Below, one piece after another: positions 35,447-44,027 of a stretch of 64,000 bases of DNA. Origin of the DNA: CAWACP01 sp963832965. Lineage in GTDB: Bacteria; Acidobacteriota; Terriglobia; Bryobacterales; Bryobacteraceae. Under the pieces are notes generated by a model, which saw only the letters and a program-made list of their open reading frames with translations, had not been told where the DNA came from and made no database searches. Within the stretch, counting starts at the first letter, position 1; each line of letters begins with the position of its first letter. Location of the stretch: positions 930,001-994,000 of the forward strand of contig CAWHVW010000003.1 in the NCBI GenBank assembly GCA_963832965.1, written 5' to 3'. A program made the position numbers and the translations under genes.

Positions 35447-36607
35447 ATGGCTCATATGAAGTTTTCCGTCTTCACCGTATTGTTGTTGGCCGCAAGTGCG
35501 CCCGCGTTTGCAGCCGTGGAGGTAGTGGAGCAGATTGTCGCCAAGGTGAACGGCGACATCATCACCAATGGAGATCTGGCGCGCGCGCAACGCGAAGCGC
35601 AAGCGGACATGGCCCGGCAGGGGACTTCCGCGGCCAAGATCGAGGAGATGATGGCCTCGCACGAGAAGGATCAACTGCGCAACAAGATCGATCAACTGCT
35701 GCTGATTCAGAAAGGCAAGGACCTGGATATCAAGGTGGACAACGACGTGTCCAAATATCTGGCGAACCTTCAGAAGCAGATCGGCGAGGCGGACACCGAC
35801 AAGTTCCACGACCTGATCCGCCAGGAGACCGGCGAGTCGTTCGAGGACTTCAAGGCCGACATCGCCAACAACATCCTGACCGAACACGTGGTCCATCAGG
35901 AAGTCCAGGGCCACATGAGCGTCGACCACAAAGAGGTCGAAGACTACTACAACGCGCATAAAGCGGACTTCGTCCGCGAGGAAAAGGTGTTCCTCCGCGA
36001 AATTCTGATCTCCACCGAGAACAAGGACGCGGCGGCCGTGACGGCCGCGGAGAAGAAGGCCGCCGACCTGGTGAGGCGGGCCCGCGGTGGCGAGCGGTTC
36101 GCCGAGATGGCCCACGAGAACTCCGATGCCGTCACCCGGGAAGAGTACGGCGATCTGGGCGGCTGGACCAAGGGGCAACTGCGCCCCAACCTTGAGGATG
36201 CGGTGTGGTCGCAGCCGTCCGGCTATGTGACCGATCCCATCAAGGTGGAGAAGGGCCTGCTCATTCTCAAAGTGGAGAACCACCAGAAGGCCGGTCAGGC
36301 TTCGCTCGACGAAGCGGAGGGCGAGATCATGGACAAGCTGTACCAGCCCAAGATCCAGCCGGCGCTGCGCGACTATTTGACGAAGCTGCGCGAAACCGCA
36401 TTCCTTGAGATCAAGAAAGGGTACGTCGATACGGGCGCGGCGCCCGGCAAGGACACCACATGGATGGATGCGGCGCAACTGAAGCCGGAGACGGTGAGCA
36501 AGTCCGAAGTCTCGCAAAAGAGGCGCAAGAAACATCTGCTGGGCATCCCGCTGCCGGGCACCGCCTCGAGCGATACATCGAGCAGCAGCACGTCTTCCAG
36601 GAAGTAA
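35447..36607 (+). CDS. SurA/PpiC-type peptidyl-prolyl isomerase
   Basis: This periplasmic parvulin of 386 residues has a signal peptide, a SurA-like N-terminal chaperone domain (VEQIVAKVNGDIITNGDL) and a rotamase domain. The rotamase domain is seen around VFLREILISTENKD and GGERFAEMAHENSDAVTREEYGDLGGWTKGQL. It assists folding of outer-membrane proteins. The in-frame ATG at 35456 (MKFSVF) is an equally good start. The C-terminus is low-complexity and Ser-rich. The YhaM-like gene follows after 6 bp. Confidence 0.88.
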   Translation: MAHMKFSVFTVLLLAASAPAFAAVEVVEQIVAKVNGDIITNGDLARAQREAQADMARQGTSAAKIEEMMASHEKDQLRNKIDQLLLIQKGKDLDIKVDNDVSKYLANLQKQIGEADTDKFHDLIRQETGESFEDFKADIANNILTEHVVHQEVQGHMSVDHKEVEDYYNAHKADFVREEKVFLREILISTENKDAAAVTAAEKKAADLVRRARGGERFAEMAHENSDAVTREEYGDLGGWTKGQLRPNLEDAVWSQPSGYVTDPIKVEKGLLILKVENHQKAGQASLDEAEGEIMDKLYQPKIQPALRDYLTKLRETAFLEIKKGYVDTGAAPGKDTTWMDAAQLKPETVSKSEVSQKRRKKHLLGIPLPGTASSDTSSSSTSSRK

Positions 36608-36613
36608 CCGCCG

Positions 36614-37711
36614 ATGAAGTCTCCGTACATCGGCGAGTTGCAGCCCAACCAGGTGATCACCGGCGTGTTCCTGGTCCAGACCAAGGACATCCGCCAGAAG
36701 AAGACCGGTGAACCTTACCTATCTCTGGTGCTGGGCGACCGCAGCGGCGATATTGACGCCAAAATGTGGGATAACGTCGCCGAAGTGCTGGAAAGCTTCG
36801 ACCGCGACGATTTCGTCCGCGTCAAGGGGCTGATGCAGGTGTACCAGAACCGGCCCCAGTTCACCATCCACAAGGTGGTGCGCGTGGAGGAGAGCGAAGT
36901 CGACTTCGCCGACTACTTTCCGTGCTCGGAACGCAGCCCGGAGGAGATGTTCGCGGAGTTGCGCGGCATCATCGCGGGGCTGGCGAATCCACATTTGCGC
37001 GCGCTGCTGGACGCCTTCATGGATGACGAGCGCATCGCGCTCCCGTACCGGACCGCGCCGGCGGCCAAGAGCGTCCATCACGCCTTCCTGGGAGGGCTCA
37101 TCGAGCACGTGCTGTCCTTGTGCAAGCTGGCGAATGCCACTGCGGCGCACTACCGCGACATCGACCTTGACCTGTTGCTGGCCGGGGTGATCCTGCACGA
37201 CGTGGGCAAGATTCACGAGCTGACCTACGAGCGCAGCTTCGGATATTCCAACGAAGGCCAGTTGCTGGGGCATATCATTATCGCCCTGCGCATGCTGGAC
37301 GAGAAGGTGGCGCAGGTTCCCGGGTTTCCGGAGGAGACGCGCACGCTGCTGGCGCACATGATTATCAGCCATCATGGCGAGCTGGAGTTTGGCTCGCCGC
37401 GGGTGCCGCTGTTTCCCGAAGCGCTGCTGCTGCATCATCTGGACAACCTGGACTCCAAAATGGAGTGCATGCGCGCGGCGATTGCGCGAGACCGTCACGG
37501 CACCAGCTGCTGGACCGGGTATATCGCCCCGCTGGAGCGTTCTGTCCTGAAGAAGACGAAATTTCTGGAACCGCGGAATGGCGGCGAGGACACCGCGCCG
37601 GAGGCGGCCCTGAATCACGCGCCGGCGTCGCGGGAGCCGCGGCCCGCACGGCCGGTGAGCGGATCGCTGTTCGGCGACAAGCTGCAGGAGGCGTTACGGA
37701 AGGAGCCGTGA
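36614..37711 (+). CDS. YhaM-like 3'-5' exoribonuclease (OB + HD domains)
   Basis: This 365-residue protein has an N-terminal OB-fold (about residues 10-90, LSLVLGDRSGDIDAKMWDN) that binds nucleic acid. An HD metal-dependent nuclease domain follows, with VHHAFLGGLIEHV, ILHDVGKIHEL and MIISHHGELEFG. This is the layout of Bacillus YhaM. It would trim single-stranded RNA or DNA in the cytoplasm. The C-terminal tail is Pro/Ala-rich. It overlaps the BlaI-like gene by 4 bp. Confidence 0.85.
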   Translation: MKSPYIGELQPNQVITGVFLVQTKDIRQKKTGEPYLSLVLGDRSGDIDAKMWDNVAEVLESFDRDDFVRVKGLMQVYQNRPQFTIHKVVRVEESEVDFADYFPCSERSPEEMFAELRGIIAGLANPHLRALLDAFMDDERIALPYRTAPAAKSVHHAFLGGLIEHVLSLCKLANATAAHYRDIDLDLLLAGVILHDVGKIHELTYERSFGYSNEGQLLGHIIIALRMLDEKVAQVPGFPEETRTLLAHMIISHHGELEFGSPRVPLFPEALLLHHLDNLDSKMECMRAAIARDRHGTSCWTGYIAPLERSVLKKTKFLEPRNGGEDTAPEAALNHAPASREPRPARPVSGSLFGDKLQEALRKEP

Positions 37712-38073
37712 CCGCCAACGGAAAAGCACGGGAGATGCCGCCGCCGCTGGAGCTGCAGTGTCTCAAGGTTCTGTGGGCCCGCGGGGCGGGGAACGTCGGC
37801 GACGTGCAGCAGGCACTGGCTCCGCACAAGCCGCTGGCGTACACCACCGTGATGACCCTGCTCGAGCGTCTGCTGCGCAAGGGCGCGGTGACCCGGGAAA
37901 AGCACGGGCGCCATTTTGTTTATGCGCCGGCGGTCACCCGCGAGACGCTGCGCCGGGTAGCCGTGCGGCAGTTGGCCGATGCGTTCTTCGATGGCTCCGA
38001 AACGGCGCTCATGCGCTATCTGGAAACCCGCGGCGGGCCGCCTCCGAGCATGGCTGACGTTTTGTTCGATTAG
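37708..38073 (+). CDS. BlaI/MecI-type repressor
   Basis: This 121-residue winged-helix protein has ELQCLKVLWARGAGNVGDVQQAL and YTTVMTLLERLLRKGAV, the BlaI/MecI/CopY DNA-binding motif. These dimeric repressors are normally removed by the BlaR/MecR sensor peptidase, but no such gene lies nearby. The GTG start at 37708 has an AAGGAG site and overlaps the upstream stop (GTGA). Confidence 0.85.
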   Translation: MTANGKAREMPPPLELQCLKVLWARGAGNVGDVQQALAPHKPLAYTTVMTLLERLLRKGAVTREKHGRHFVYAPAVTRETLRRVAVRQLADAFFDGSETALMRYLETRGGPPPSMADVLFD

Positions 38074-38112
38074 TTTACCCGGCATTGGACACGCGGCGTC
38101 AGCCGCGTTCCC

Positions 38113-38718
38113 TCACCAGGCGACACCACTGGCGCGCAGGTCCGCCTCGAGCTGGCTCTGCGACACGAACCGCACCGCTTCCATGCCCTGCTGGCGAGCG
38201 CCCTCCACGCACATCTGCAGGTCATCCACAAATAAGCATTCGCCGGGGGCGCACCCGGCGAGTGCAATCGCCTCCCGGTAAATGAGCGGCGATGGCTTGG
38301 CCGCGCGTACTTCATAGGACAGCACGTAGCCGTGGAAGTGGCGCAGCAGCGGATAAACGGCGCGGATCATCTCGAAGTGAATCGGATTGGTGTTGGAAAC
38401 CAGTATCAGGCGGTAGCGCTGCGCGAGCGACCCCAGCAGCGACTCGGAAATGAGCGTGTCCGCCAGGAAGATGCTGGACCAGAGATCGCAGAATTCCGCG
38501 TACGTCATGCTTAGATCGAGCTCCGCGCACAGGCGGCGCACGAATTCCTCGGGCTGGACGTCCCCGGTCTCGAAGCGCGGCACCAGATTCGTGCGCGCCA
38601 GGCGTTTTGGGATTTCCGCCGCGGGCCAGGGACAAAGCCGCTCCAGGCGCGCGTACGCGGGCTGGAAATCGAAGGGCACAATGGTGTTGCCCAGGTCGAG
38701 CAGAATGGCCCGGATCAC
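38113..38718 (-). CDS. HAD-family hydrolase
   Basis: This phosphatase-like enzyme has 201 residues from the GTG at 38718. HAD motif I is LLDLGNTIVPF (with D-L-G instead of D-x-D), motif II is LVSNT, and motif III/IV region is AAKPSPLIYREA plus CLFVDDLQMCVEGA. The altered motif I lacks the usual second Asp, and phosphatase activity may be weak. The GTG overlaps the methyltransferase stop by 4 bp; an in-frame ATG at 38751 is the alternative. Function is unknown. Confidence 0.78.
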   Translation of the reverse strand: MIRAILLDLGNTIVPFDFQPAYARLERLCPWPAAEIPKRLARTNLVPRFETGDVQPEEFVRRLCAELDLSMTYAEFCDLWSSIFLADTLISESLLGSLAQRYRLILVSNTNPIHFEMIRAVYPLLRHFHGYVLSYEVRAAKPSPLIYREAIALAGCAPGECLFVDDLQMCVEGARQQGMEAVRFVSQSQLEADLRASGVAW

Positions 38719-39362
38719 CGCCGCAGCGATTTCTCGCGCACCGCCGTCCATTTCGCCGCCAGATGAATGGCCGGCCGGCTGCTGCAGCGGAAAACGGTGG
38801 CCGGCGGGCAGTTGCGCAGAATGCGGCTCGATTCCACGCGATCGAAGAAACAAGCCAGCAGCCCGCGAACACTGCACGACAGCGACGCCGCCAGATATTG
38901 GTATTGGTTCAGAACGCCGCCGTCGCCAAGGCACCGCTGGGCCTGCTGCAGGATGTCCATCCGGATGTGTTCCGGCATGCACGAGAGCCCCAAAGACGAA
39001 ACCACCGCGTTTACGCTGCCGGGGCGCAGGCCGGAGTGATGAAACAAGTGCGTGGCGGAGCCTTCGATCACCACCAGACGCCGGTCATTAAAGGTCCGGC
39101 GAATGTGCGCCGCGAACACCGGGTTGATCTCCACCGCATAAATCCGCGCATCCGGGCGCATGCGAGCGAGAATCTCTTCGGTCACCGCTCCCGTTCCCGG
39201 CCCCAGTTCGACAATCGTTCGAGCGGCGGCGAAATCGATGTTAGCCAGCATGGCCCGGCACAGCGGACCGGAACTGGGCACCAGGGACGCCACCGAACGC
39301 ACCGAGCGGAGCGCCTCACGCAGGAAGAGACCGTAGCGGCGCGGAGTTTTGCGGGTGGACAT
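38715..39362 (-). CDS. Class I SAM-dependent methyltransferase
   Basis: This 215-residue protein has the SAM-binding motif VELGPGTGAVTEEIL (about residues 50-64) and a PmtA/KsgA-like layout (IYAVEINPVFAAHIRR, VVIEGSA). Relatives methylate phospholipid head groups or rRNA; a phospholipid N-methyltransferase is the better guess. It is the first gene of a two-gene unit with the HAD hydrolase. Confidence 0.75.
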   Translation of the reverse strand: MSTRKTPRRYGLFLREALRSVRSVASLVPSSGPLCRAMLANIDFAAARTIVELGPGTGAVTEEILARMRPDARIYAVEINPVFAAHIRRTFNDRRLVVIEGSATHLFHHSGLRPGSVNAVVSSLGLSCMPEHIRMDILQQAQRCLGDGGVLNQYQYLAASLSCSVRGLLACFFDRVESSRILRNCPPATVFRCSSRPAIHLAAKWTAVREKSLRR

Positions 39363-39424
39363 TATCGGGGTTCGGCTGGGGACCTTCGGTGAGAACCATG
39401 CATGCGGGGCATGAGCACTTCCAT

Positions 39425-39458
39425 ATTGTAGCGGGTATCCAATTGTAGCGGGTGTCCG
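39425..39458. repeat. 17-bp direct repeat, two units
   Basis: Two adjacent 17-bp units (ATTGTAGCGGGTATCCA and ATTGTAGCGGGTGTCCG) lie in the gap before the methyltransferase gene. They could be paired regulator sites or simple slippage products. Confidence 0.5.
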
Positions 39459-39515
39459 CGGGCGTCGGATCGCCGGCCGAACCGCGCGAACGGCCCTCCC
39501 CGGCGGCGGCCGGCT

Positions 39516-39686
39516 CTACTTCTTTGTGCGGCTGCGGCGCCAGACGGCAAAACCGAGCCCGGCCACGCCGGTTCCCAGCAACACAAAGCTGGCCGGTTCA
39601 GGCGTACCGAACTGCGGGCTGGTCTGAGCCAGCAACAGGGGCGCGGCGGCCAGAATCAAGCCACACGCCATGAGAGCACTCTTCAT
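39516..39686 (-). CDS. Miniature PEP-CTERM protein
   Basis: This 56-residue protein has a signal peptide (MKSALMACGLILAAAPLLLAQ), then TSPQFGT, then a complete PEP-CTERM sorting signal. That signal comprises PEPASFVLLGTG, a hydrophobic stretch and basic WRRSRTKK. PEP-CTERM proteins are processed by exosortase and exported to the envelope. Almost nothing would remain of this one after both cleavages. The ATG at 39686 has an excellent AGAGGAGG site. The longer frame to 39761 is encoded by an 18-bp repeat. No exosortase is in the window. Confidence 0.8.
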   Translation of the reverse strand: MKSALMACGLILAAAPLLLAQTSPQFGTPEPASFVLLGTGVAGLGFAVWRRSRTKK

Positions 39687-39702
39687 CCGGTTCCTCCTCT
39701 GG

Positions 39703-39774
39703 AACACCATCCCGTTTAACAACACCATCCCGTCTAACAACACCATCTCGTCTAACACCACGATCCCGCTTTAC
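39703..39774. repeat. 18-bp tandem repeat upstream of the PEP-CTERM gene
   Basis: Units at 39703-39720, 39721-39738 and 39739-39756 are near-identical (AACACCATCCCGTCTAAC) and a fourth at 39757-39774 is degenerate. They occupy the promoter and leader region of the miniature PEP-CTERM gene. Multiples of three keep the upstream frame open, which suggests former coding sequence or a set of regulator sites. Confidence 0.75.
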
Positions 39775-39829
39775 AATACGAGTGTAGCCAGTTTAACCGG
39801 TAGCCTTCCTGGAGTAAAGAGGCATGCGC

Positions 39830-40675
39830 TTAAAGTGCCGCTAAAACCACCGCGTCAGCCACCTGCACCACCGGTTTGAGGGCTTCAATATCGTGAATGC
39901 GGACCACGTGGGCGCCCCCGAGGATGGCCGCCGTGACCGCCGCGGCCGTGGCCATCTCCGTCTGCTGCTCGGAGGGTTGCGCGAGAAAGGACTTGCGCGA
40001 GGGTCCCACCAGAATGGGAAGCTCCAGCGCGGCCAGACGCGAAAGCTGCGCCAGAAGCTCTGTGTTTTGCTCCCGGCGCTTGCCGAAACCGAGGCCCGGG
40101 TCGATAATGATGCGCGCGCGGGTGACGCCGGATTGGGTGGCCCGATGAACGCACGCCCCCAGGTCCGCCGTCACCGTGCCGGCCACGTCCTTGAGCGGCG
40201 GCAGTTTGGCCCACGTTTCCGGCGTGCCGCGCATGTGGTTCAGGATGAGCCCCGCGTCGGACTGCGCGGCGACCCGGGCCAGCTCCGGGTCGAACGTGAG
40301 CGCGCTGGGGTCGTTGATAATGGCCACGCCCATTTCCAGCGCCTTGCGGGCGACGGCGGATTTGTAGGTGTCAACGGACAATGGAATGGTGAGGCGGTCC
40401 CGCAAACGCTTCAGGACGGGAATGAGGCGGCGGAGTTCCTCGGCCTCGGAGATGCGTTGCGAGCCGGGCCTGGTGGATTCGGCCCCGACATCGATAATGT
40501 CCGCGCCCTGGTCTTCCAGCTCCATGGCGCGCACGTAGGCGCGGTCGGGATCGTCATAGCGGCCGCCATCGGAGAACGAATCGGGCGTCACGTTGAGAAT
40601 CCCCATGATCAGCGTGCGCTCACCCAGCAGCAGGGTGGTGTCGCGGAGTTTCCACTCAAAGCGTTTGCGGGGCAT
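39830..40675 (-). CDS. folP: Dihydropteroate synthase
   Basis: This 281-residue TIM-barrel enzyme joins 6-hydroxymethyl-dihydropterin diphosphate with p-aminobenzoate in folate synthesis. It shows MGILNVTPDSFSDGG, DVGAESTRPGS, IPLSVDTYK, IINDPSA and IDPGLGFGKRREQN. A C-terminal GPSRKSF sulfonamide-site loop and VRIHDI are also visible. The ATG at 40675 is 2 bp after the tyrS stop; the upstream frame start at 40759 overlaps tyrS and is rejected. Confidence 0.95.
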   Translation of the reverse strand: MPRKRFEWKLRDTTLLLGERTLIMGILNVTPDSFSDGGRYDDPDRAYVRAMELEDQGADIIDVGAESTRPGSQRISEAEELRRLIPVLKRLRDRLTIPLSVDTYKSAVARKALEMGVAIINDPSALTFDPELARVAAQSDAGLILNHMRGTPETWAKLPPLKDVAGTVTADLGACVHRATQSGVTRARIIIDPGLGFGKRREQNTELLAQLSRLAALELPILVGPSRKSFLAQPSEQQTEMATAAAVTAAILGGAHVVRIHDIEALKPVVQVADAVVLAAL

Positions 40676-40677
40676 CG

Positions 40678-41862
40678 TCAGGCCTCGATCCGCTTCCATT
40701 TCTTTCCCGCCCGCAACGTGAATGGCAGGGAGCCGGGCGGGAACTGCAACTGGGTGCACCGCTGGCCATCAATTTCGACGGCGCCCGCTTTGATGAGGCG
40801 CTCTGCGTCGGTGCGCGAACCGGACAGCCCGCCGGCTACCAGCAGCTTCGCCAGACTGTTGCCCACGCCATCCGGAACGCGCACGGTTTCAATGTCCAGA
40901 GGCACGTCGTGCTGGCGCACTTCGCGATCGAAATCGGCCTGCGCCTGAGCGGCGTCCTCCGCGGTATGGAAATCGGCCACGATCATGCGCGCCAGCTCCA
41001 TCTTCGTGGCCATCGGCTGGTTGCACGCCTTCATGGCGGCGATATCCGCGAGGCTCTTGTCCGTCAGCAATTCCCAGTAGCGCCACATGAGATCGTCGGA
41101 GATCTGCATGACTTTTCGGAACATCACCTTGGGCGGCTCCGTGATGCCGATGTAGTTGCCCTTCGACTTCGACATTTTCTCGACGCCATCCAGGCCTTCC
41201 AGCAGGGGCACAGTGGCGGCGATCTGCGGGGGCTGGCCGTAGTTGCGCTGCAGTTCGCGCCCCACCAGAAGATTCGGCTTCTGGTCCGTGCCGCCCATTT
41301 CGACGTCGCAATGGAGCATCACGGAGTCGTATCCCTGCGCCAGCGGATACAGCATTTCGTGGATCAGAATGGGCGTGCCATCGCGCATGCGTTTGGCGAA
41401 GTAGTCCCGCTCCAGCATCTGCGCCACCGTGTATTTCGAGCACAAGCCGACGATGTCGGCGAAGCGCATGGGCTCCAGCCACTCGCTGTTGAAGCGGACC
41501 TCGGTCTTGACGGGATCGAGCAGTTTGAACACCTGGTTCTTGTACGTTTCGGCGTTGCGGGCGATCTCCTCGTGAGTCATGGGCGGGCGCGAGGCGTTGC
41601 GGCCGGTGGGATCGCCGATAAAACCCGTCATGGAACCGATCAGGAAGATCACCTGGTGGCCGCAATCCTGGAAATGCTTCATCTTGCGGAGGAGCACGGT
41701 GTGGCCCAGGTGCAGGTCTGGCGCTGTGGGGTCGAATCCGGCCTTCACCCGCAACGGGCGGCCCTCTTTTTCGGCCTGAATCAGGCGCTCGCGAAGGTCT
41801 TCTTCGCGAATGAGCTCGGCAAGCCCTTTCTTCAGATACTGCAACTGCTCGTCAACGGTCAC
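40678..41862 (-). CDS. tyrS: Tyrosyl-tRNA synthetase
   Basis: This class I synthetase of 394 residues charges tRNA-Tyr. It has the HLGHTVLL HIGH-like motif, the KMSKSKGNYIG signature and a C-terminal S4 RNA-binding domain (LVAGGLSGSRTDAERLIKAGAVEIDGQR). The likely start is the GTG at 41862 (TVDEQLQYLKKG); the frame runs to 41988 but that part has no family match. It is first in an operon with folP. Confidence 0.93.
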   Translation of the reverse strand: MTVDEQLQYLKKGLAELIREEDLRERLIQAEKEGRPLRVKAGFDPTAPDLHLGHTVLLRKMKHFQDCGHQVIFLIGSMTGFIGDPTGRNASRPPMTHEEIARNAETYKNQVFKLLDPVKTEVRFNSEWLEPMRFADIVGLCSKYTVAQMLERDYFAKRMRDGTPILIHEMLYPLAQGYDSVMLHCDVEMGGTDQKPNLLVGRELQRNYGQPPQIAATVPLLEGLDGVEKMSKSKGNYIGITEPPKVMFRKVMQISDDLMWRYWELLTDKSLADIAAMKACNQPMATKMELARMIVADFHTAEDAAQAQADFDREVRQHDVPLDIETVRVPDGVGNSLAKLLVAGGLSGSRTDAERLIKAGAVEIDGQRCTQLQFPPGSLPFTLRAGKKWKRIEA

Positions 41863-41971
41863 GTTCTCATGGTAACGTGGCGGCAAAAATGAAGGACTGT
41901 GTGAAGGACATGCGGCCCGGTCCAGCACAATGAATTTCGATGATCTCGTGTTTAAGAGGTACCATACGAAC

Positions 41972-42193
41972 ATGGATTTGGCCGACATTCAGCACGAAAT
42001 CGAGGCGCTGACCGTGGACCAACAGGCGGCCCTTCTGGATTGGCTCGCGGCCCGGGACCGCGTTCAGTGGGATCGCGAAATCGAGGCGGATTTCTCGTCT
42101 GGCGGCTTGGGCATGGAGCTGCTCGAGCGCGTCAAGGCGCAGGTCCAAAGCGGTGAGTCCGCACCGATAGCCGAGGTGCGGCGCCATCGGTGA
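41972..42193 (+). CDS. Antitoxin-like small protein
   Basis: This 73-residue protein reads MDLADIQHEIEALTVDQQAALLDWL, then WDREIEADFSSGGLGMELL, a pattern common in short proteins placed before RelE/ParE-type toxins. The ATG at 41972 matches the usual N-terminus; an ATG at 41930 in frame is the alternative. It overlaps the toxin-like gene by 4 bp (GTGA). Confidence 0.68.
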   Translation: MDLADIQHEIEALTVDQQAALLDWLAARDRVQWDREIEADFSSGGLGMELLERVKAQVQSGESAPIAEVRRHR

Positions 42194-42459
42194 GTTTCCG
42201 GTCATTTGCGCCGCCCGGGTTTTGGAAGTGCTATGACTCGCTGCCGGAAAAGGTCCGGGAATCGGCGGACGCGAAGTTCGCCCTCTTCGAGCGCGAGCCT
42301 TTTCATCCCTCACTTGCGCTGAAGCAAAAAGGTAGTGTCTGGACCGTCGAGGTGGGCCGGTCCTATCGCGCCATCGCGTACCGCCACGGCGATGATTTCC
42401 ATTGGTTCTGGATCGGTTCTCACGAGGCGTACAACACCCTGCTTCGCCGCGTGAAATAA
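42190..42459 (+). CDS. RelE/ParE-superfamily toxin-like protein
   Basis: This 89-residue protein has the layout of RelE/ParE toxins: an N-terminal helix (CYDSLPEKVRESADAKFALF), LALKQKGSVWTVEVGRSYRAIAYRHGDD and a C-terminal WIGSHEAYNTLL. RelE members cut ribosome-bound mRNA and ParE members poison gyrase; which applies is unknown. The GTG start is coupled to the antitoxin stop. Confidence 0.7.
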   Translation: MSFRSFAPPGFWKCYDSLPEKVRESADAKFALFEREPFHPSLALKQKGSVWTVEVGRSYRAIAYRHGDDFHWFWIGSHEAYNTLLRRVK

Positions 42460-42527
42460 GTCCGCTCGATCGCCTTTCATGTCCGAAAACGGCGAGTACC
42501 ACGCCGCCCGCCCGGTTATATTCAAGA

Positions 42528-44027
42528 GTGAAGACCGTGCAACTCAGCCACGTCATTTGCCGCACCGCGCGCCTCTCCCGCGACCCCCGCTTCGATGGGA
42601 AGTTCTTCATCGGTGTTCACAGCACCGGCATCTACTGCCGGCCGGTCTGCCCCGCCCCTTCTCCGAAAGAACAAAACGTGGAGTATTACCCGTCAGCGGC
42701 CGCCGCGGCGGAAGCGGGATTGCGCCCGTGTCTGCGGTGCCGGCCGGAATGTTCGCCGGGCACGCCTGCCTGGCTGGGGTCGTCGGTGACGGTGTCCCGT
42801 GCGCTGCGCCTGATCGCTGAAGGCGCGTTGGAACAAGACGGCGTGGATACGCTCGCCGAACGCCTGGGCATGGGATCGCGCCATCTGCGCCGGCTTTTCC
42901 TCGAGCACCTGGGCGCCACTCCGGTGGCCGTGGCCCAGACGCGCCGGCTGCTGGCGGCGAAAAAACTCATCGATGAGACCACCCTGCCGCTCACCGAAAT
43001 CGCCATCGCGTCAGGCTTCGGAAGCATCCGCCGGTTCAACGCCGCTTTTCTGCAGACGTGGGGGCGCAGCCCGCGCTTGATGCGCCGCCTGCGCGGCAAG
43101 GCTCCCGTGGGTGGGCCGTGCACTCTGGAACTGCGCTACCGGCCGCCTTTCGACTGGGCAGCGTTGATCGGCTTTCTCGCCGGACGCGCCATCGGCGGCG
43201 TGGAGTATGTCGAGGGCGATGTCTATCGTCGAACCATCGTGACCGCTCGCGGGCCGGGTTGGATCGAGGTGCGTCCCGCGGGCGCGGCTGCGTTGAAGCT
43301 TTCCGTCCACTGTCCCGATTCCAGCGATTTGCTGGCCACTGCCTCGCGCGTCCGGCGCTTGTTCGATCTGGACGCCGATCCGCAGGCCATCGCCGCGCAC
43401 CTGCGGCCGGACCCGTTGCTGGGGCCGCTGCTGAAAACACGCCCGGGTCTGCGCGTCCCCGGCGCATGGGACGGTTTCGAGCTTGGCGTGCGCGTTATTC
43501 TGGGCCAGCAGGTGAGCGTCGCCGGAGCCAGCACGCTGGCCGCCCGGCTGGTGCGGAAGCTTGGCCAGCCGGTGGCCTTCGACGCGGCCGGGCTCACCCA
43601 TACGTTTCCCCAGCCCTGCGAATTCGCCAACGCCGATCTCGCGATCGGTCTTCCGGCCGCGCGGGCGGAAGCGATACGGCACTACGCGCGCGAGGTGGCG
43701 AACGGCGCGGTCAGCTTCAACGCCGCCGTGGATTCGCGCGCGTTTCAGGAGAAGCTGCGATCCCTCCCCGGCATCGGCCCGTGGACCGCGCAATACATCG
43801 CCATGCGCGCGCTGTCCGACCCGGATGCGTTTCCGGCCGGCGATCTGGTGCTGTTGCGGGCGGCCGGTGAAACAAAATTCGCGGCGCTGGAGCGGCGAGC
43901 GGAAACATGGCAACCCTGGCGTGCGTATGCGGCCATGCATCTCTGGCAAGGAGTGAAAGATGGAAAAATCGATGCTGTACACGTGGATGGAAAGCCCCGT
44001 CGGACGACTGCTGCTGGCGGCGGATGA
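42528..44027 (+). CDS. Ada-like regulator fused to AlkA 3-methyladenine glycosylase
   Basis: This 499-residue fusion for alkylation damage starts with an Ada zinc domain. Its cysteines are in GIYCRPVCPAPSPKEQN and LRPCLRCRPE, and the first Cys is the methyl-phosphotriester acceptor in Ada. An AraC-type helix-turn-helix follows (about 95-175), then an AlkA-type DNA glycosylase (about 190-480) with the HhH motif LPGIGPWTAQYIAMRA. It would sense methylated DNA and excise 3-methyladenine. The GTG at 42528 is preferred. The end overlaps the next gene by 68 bp. Confidence 0.88.
   Translation: MKTVQLSHVICRTARLSRDPRFDGKFFIGVHSTGIYCRPVCPAPSPKEQNVEYYPSAAAAAEAGLRPCLRCRPECSPGTPAWLGSSVTVSRALRLIAEGALEQDGVDTLAERLGMGSRHLRRLFLEHLGATPVAVAQTRRLLAAKKLIDETTLPLTEIAIASGFGSIRRFNAAFLQTWGRSPRLMRRLRGKAPVGGPCTLELRYRPPFDWAALIGFLAGRAIGGVEYVEGDVYRRTIVTARGPGWIEVRPAGAAALKLSVHCPDSSDLLATASRVRRLFDLDADPQAIAAHLRPDPLLGPLLKTRPGLRVPGAWDGFELGVRVILGQQVSVAGASTLAARLVRKLGQPVAFDAAGLTHTFPQPCEFANADLAIGLPAARAEAIRHYAREVANGAVSFNAAVDSRAFQEKLRSLPGIGPWTAQYIAMRALSDPDAFPAGDLVLLRAAGETKFAALERRAETWQPWRAYAAMHLWQGVKDGKIDAVHVDGKPRRTTAAGGG

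Noticed and set aside
39703..39774. CRISPR-like array
   Set aside because: Units are directly adjacent with no spacers, only 18 bp, and there are no cas genes; it is a simple tandem repeat.
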